Source: JBFWNZ01 sp050250795 (GTDB lineage: Bacteria > Pseudomonadota > Alphaproteobacteria > UBA8366). From it: a stretch of DNA of 13,610 bases. The notes beneath the pieces were generated by a model, which was not told the origin of the DNA, did no database searches, and saw only the letters and a list, made by a program, of their open reading frames with translations. This document shows, piece after piece, positions 9,522-13,610 of this stretch. Location: NCBI GenBank assembly GCA_050250795.1, contig JBFWNZ010000069.1, positions 1 through 13,610 of the forward strand. The letters run 5' to 3'. The first letter of the stretch is position 1, and the number at the start of each line of letters is the position of its first letter. Both the position numbers and the translations under genes were made by a program.

Positions 9522-9564
9522 TCGCCTCGAACTCCGAAAATTTCCTCAACCGGTCCGTCGCGCG

Positions 9565-11427
9565 ATGGCCTTTCCCGACCGCTTTCTGGACGATGTCCGC
9601 GCACGGGTCGGGCTGGCGGATGTCGTGGGGCGGCGCGTCAACCTGACGCGCAAGGGCCGCGAGCATTCCGGCCTGTGTCCGTTCCATAAGGAAAAGACGC
9701 CCTCCTTCACGGTCAACGAGGAGAAGGGCTTCTATCATTGCTTCGGCTGCGGCGCGCATGGCGACGTCATCAGCTTCGTGATGCAGACCGAGGGGCTGTC
9801 CTTTCCCGAGGCCGTCGAGGCGCTGGCGACCCAGGCGGGCCTGCCGATCCCGGTATCCTCGCCCATGGAGCGCGAGCGCGAGCAGCGGCGCGCCGGGCTG
9901 CACGATGCGGTGGAGGCCGCGGCGCGCTGGTTCGAGGCCCAGCTTTCGACGCCGGCCGGCCGGCCCGGCCTGGAGTATCTTCAGCGGCGCGGGCTGGACG
10001 ACGCCGCGATCCGGCAGTTCCGGCTGGGCTATGCCCCGGATACGCGCGAGGGCCTGAAGACGGCGCTTCGTGCCCAGGGTATGGATGAGGCGCTGCTGGT
10101 CGAAGCGGGGCTTGCCATCCGGCCCGACGACGGCCGCGCCGCCTATGACCGGTTCCGCGGGCGGGTGATCTTTCCGATCGCCGACCGGCGGGGACGGGTC
10201 ATCGCATTCGGCGGCCGCATCCTGGGGGATGGCGAGCCGAAATACCTGAACTCTCCCGAGACGCCGCTCTTTCATAAGGGCGACACGCTGTACGGTCTCG
10301 CCCAGGCGCTGTCCCCGGCACGGGCGTCGGGCGAGCTGATCGTGACCGAAGGCTATATGGACGTCATCGCTCTGGTGCGTGCGGGCTTTCAAGGAGCGGT
10401 GGCGCCGCTGGGGACGGCGCTGACCGAGGCCCAGATCCAGGCGCTGTGGAAGATCGTCGATGAACCGATCCTGGCCTTCGACGGCGACAATGCCGGCCAG
10501 CGCGCGGCGGCCCGCGCCGCGGAACGGGCCCTGCCGCTGCTGGTGCCGGGCAAATCGCTGCGTTTCGCATTCCTGCCGCGCGGCGAGGACCCGGACAGCC
10601 TGATCGCCGGCAACGGGCCGGGCGCGATGCGGGCGGTGCTGGGCGCGGCCGAACCGCTGGTGGCGGTGCTGTGGCGGATCGAGGCGGGATCGCGGCCGGT
10701 CGACACGCCGGAGCAGCGCGCCGACCTGCAGGCCCGCTTGCTTCGGCAGGCGACCCGGATCGGCGACACCATCGTGCAGGAGCATTACCGGCAGGCGCTC
10801 ATGGAGCGCGTGCGCGGCGCGTTCCGCCCGGCCTACCGGCCGTCGGGGGCGCCGTCGGGCCGCTTGCCGTTCGCCGGGGCGGCCCGGTCGCAATCGGCCC
10901 GCCATCTGCCGGCGAATGCCGAACAATTGCGGCGCCGTCAGCAGCAAATCGTCCTGGCGGCCTTGATCAATCATCCGGAGTTGCTGGATACCTTCGGCGA
11001 GGATATCGCCGATCTCGGCCTGGACGACGATCTGGATCGGTTGCGTCAGGCATTGCATCACTGCTATTCCGCGTTTCCCGGCCTTGACGCGGCAAATCTC
11101 AAAGGCCATTTGTCTACAACCGAATTTACGGGTCTTATCGGCGCGCTGTTAAGCAATGGGGTTTATGTGCATGCGCGATTCGCCCGTGTCGATGCGTCTC
11201 TCACCGAGGCGCAAGAAGGGCTTCGCCATACAATCGGGCTGTTGCGGCAGGCACGCCGGCGGGAAGAGGTGCGCGATCACGGCCGGCGGGCGGCCGGGGA
11301 ACTGACGCCGGCGAGCGAGTCGCGGTTCATGGCCTTCCGCCAGGAGGTCGAGCGCGACGAACGCGATCTGGCGGAGCATGCGGACCGCGAATGGCCCGGC
11401 GGGGGCGGGGACGGGAAAGCGGAATAA
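9565..11427 (+). CDS. dnaG: DNA primase
   Basis: 620 residues, usual primase length. DnaG synthesises RNA primers at the replication fork and binds the DnaB helicase. The N-terminal CHC2 zinc-binding domain has Cys38, His41, Cys59 and Cys62 (LCPFHKEKTPSF, FYHCFGCGAHGD). The catalytic core follows with FRGRVIFPIADRRGRVIAFGGR (197-218), KYLNSPETPLFHKG, the TOPRIM glutamate Glu262 in VTEGYMDVIAL, and Asp306/Asp308 in LAFDGDNAGQRAA; EDPDSL (341-346) supplies further acidic residues. A variable linker (about 425-460) leads to the helical C-terminal helicase-binding region. The start lacks a clear ribosome site, but MAFPDRFLDDVRARV matches the family start. It is 86 bp after yqeY and 49 bp before rpoD. 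Confidence 0.97.
   Translation: MAFPDRFLDDVRARVGLADVVGRRVNLTRKGREHSGLCPFHKEKTPSFTVNEEKGFYHCFGCGAHGDVISFVMQTEGLSFPEAVEALATQAGLPIPVSSPMEREREQRRAGLHDAVEAAARWFEAQLSTPAGRPGLEYLQRRGLDDAAIRQFRLGYAPDTREGLKTALRAQGMDEALLVEAGLAIRPDDGRAAYDRFRGRVIFPIADRRGRVIAFGGRILGDGEPKYLNSPETPLFHKGDTLYGLAQALSPARASGELIVTEGYMDVIALVRAGFQGAVAPLGTALTEAQIQALWKIVDEPILAFDGDNAGQRAAARAAERALPLLVPGKSLRFAFLPRGEDPDSLIAGNGPGAMRAVLGAAEPLVAVLWRIEAGSRPVDTPEQRADLQARLLRQATRIGDTIVQEHYRQALMERVRGAFRPAYRPSGAPSGRLPFAGAARSQSARHLPANAEQLRRRQQQIVLAALINHPELLDTFGEDIADLGLDDDLDRLRQALHHCYSAFPGLDAANLKGHLSTTEFTGLIGALLSNGVYVHARFARVDASLTEAQEGLRHTIGLLRQARRREEVRDHGRRAAGELTPASESRFMAFRQEVERDERDLAEHADREWPGGGGDGKAE
11084..11138 (+). promoter_or_regulatory. Possible rpoD promoter(s) inside the 3' part of dnaG
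   Basis: Two overlapping promoter-like matches sit in a locally AT-richer part of the dnaG coding region: TTGTCT (11110-11115), 17 bp, TCTTAT (11133-11138), of sigma70 type; and CTTGACG (11083-11089), 14 bp, GGCCATTT (11104-11111), resembling an E. coli-style heat-shock sigma32 promoter. E. coli rpoD has a heat-shock promoter inside dnaG, so the position is suggestive. Both matches are imperfect. Confidence 0.3.
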
Positions 11428-11429
11428 GC

Positions 11430-11443
11430 CCTGGGACACCAGG
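11430..11443 (+). other. Small hairpin in the dnaG-rpoD gap
   Basis: CCTGG-GACA-CCAGG, a perfect 5-bp stem directly after the dnaG stop codon, without a T-run. In E. coli the dnaG-rpoD junction holds an mRNA processing site that uncouples dnaG and rpoD levels; this hairpin is a candidate for a similar role, by position only. Confidence 0.3.
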
Positions 11444-11476
11444 CAAGGGGCGTTGATTCAGCGAGGGTTCATGCCG

Positions 11477-13453
<1,977 letters not shown>

Positions 13454-13480
13454 TCGTCCCGGTTTCGGGCTGCAACGGGC

Positions 13481-13516
13481 ACGGGCGCCGGGATATCCTG
13501 GCGCCCGTCTTGTTTG
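13481..13516 (+). terminator. Intrinsic terminator of the yqeY-dnaG-rpoD operon
   Basis: Arms at 13481-13494 and 13495-13508 are complementary over 14 positions with one G-U pair; the outer nine pairs are ACGGGCGCC/GGCGCCCGT. A T-rich tail (TCTTGTTT) follows. It starts 27 bp after the rpoD stop. The near-perfect dyad also works in the reverse direction only without a T-run, so termination should be mainly rightward. Confidence 0.85.
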
Positions 13517-13529
13517 GGGCGGGGCGCGG

Positions 13530-13610
13530 ATGGCCGGGGCGGACGCATCGACGGTCGAATGGCTGGCGCGGCATGCGGCGGAACGGCCGGAGGCCCCGGC
13601 GCTGATCCTC
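13530..13610 (+). CDS. N-terminus of a probable AMP-forming acyl-CoA synthetase/ligase (cut by the right edge)
   Basis: Twenty-seven codons run from ATG 13530 to the window end without a stop. The segment TVEWLARHAAERPEAPALIL resembles the opening helix and first strand of AMP-binding (ANL superfamily) enzymes, where 'L..HA...P..PAL' is common. A G-rich ribosome site (GGGGCGGGGCG) lies just upstream. It begins 13 bp after the rpoD terminator with little room for its own promoter, which would have to overlap the terminator. The assignment rests on a very short piece. Confidence 0.55.
   Translation, partial: MAGADASTVEWLARHAAERPEAPALIL

Noticed and set aside
9475..11109. Minus-strand open frame of 544 codons opposite dnaG
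   Set aside because: Antisense to a complete primase with all motifs; composition is shadow-like.

Overview
The window is a GC-rich stretch (mostly well above 60% G+C by eye) of what looks like an alphaproteobacterial chromosome, probably from the Rhodospirillales or relatives. The main supports are the gene order carA-carB-greA on one strand facing yqeY-dnaG-rpoD on the other, an RpoD with a long acidic insert, and a bacterial ELM1-like protein. It is mostly core housekeeping DNA. I see no insertion sequence, prophage, CRISPR array, tRNA or rRNA. Two genes are cut by the window edges: an unrecognised protein on the left and a probable acyl-CoA synthetase on the right.

Left block (1-3059, minus strand): an ELM1-family protein (GT-B-like, DUF1022), a small 2-oxoglutarate/Fe(II) dioxygenase, and a protein of unknown family whose C-terminus lies beyond the left edge. 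All three read leftward and may be co-transcribed. This is the least ordinary part of the window.

Middle block (3060-8990): an Lrp/AsnC-type regulator reads rightward from a good promoter that it shares as a divergent region with the ELM1 gene, and a small inverted repeat overlaps its -10 box. It meets greA tail to tail with only 6 bp between stop codons. greA is the last gene of the leftward set carA-carB-greA: both subunits of carbamoyl-phosphate synthetase, which feeds arginine and pyrimidine synthesis, followed by the transcript-cleavage factor GreA. carA has a clear sigma70-type promoter (TTGACG-N17-TAGCTT). Just upstream of it is an unusually AT-rich palindrome between the divergent carA and yqeY promoters.

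Right block (8962-13610, plus strand): yqeY, dnaG (primase) and rpoD (primary sigma factor) form a version of the macromolecular synthesis operon in which yqeY occupies the first position held by rpsU in E. coli. There are candidate internal promoters before dnaG and inside the 3' part of dnaG, where E. coli also has an internal rpoD promoter. A strong intrinsic terminator closes the operon, and a new gene (AMP-forming synthetase-like N-terminus) starts directly after it.

Almost all long open frames on the opposite strands are composition-driven shadows of these genes. I found no convincing new system. The items most worth checking are the unknown left-edge protein and its neighbours, the AT-rich palindrome at carA/yqeY, the dyad at the lrp promoter, and the promoter-like sequence inside dnaG.
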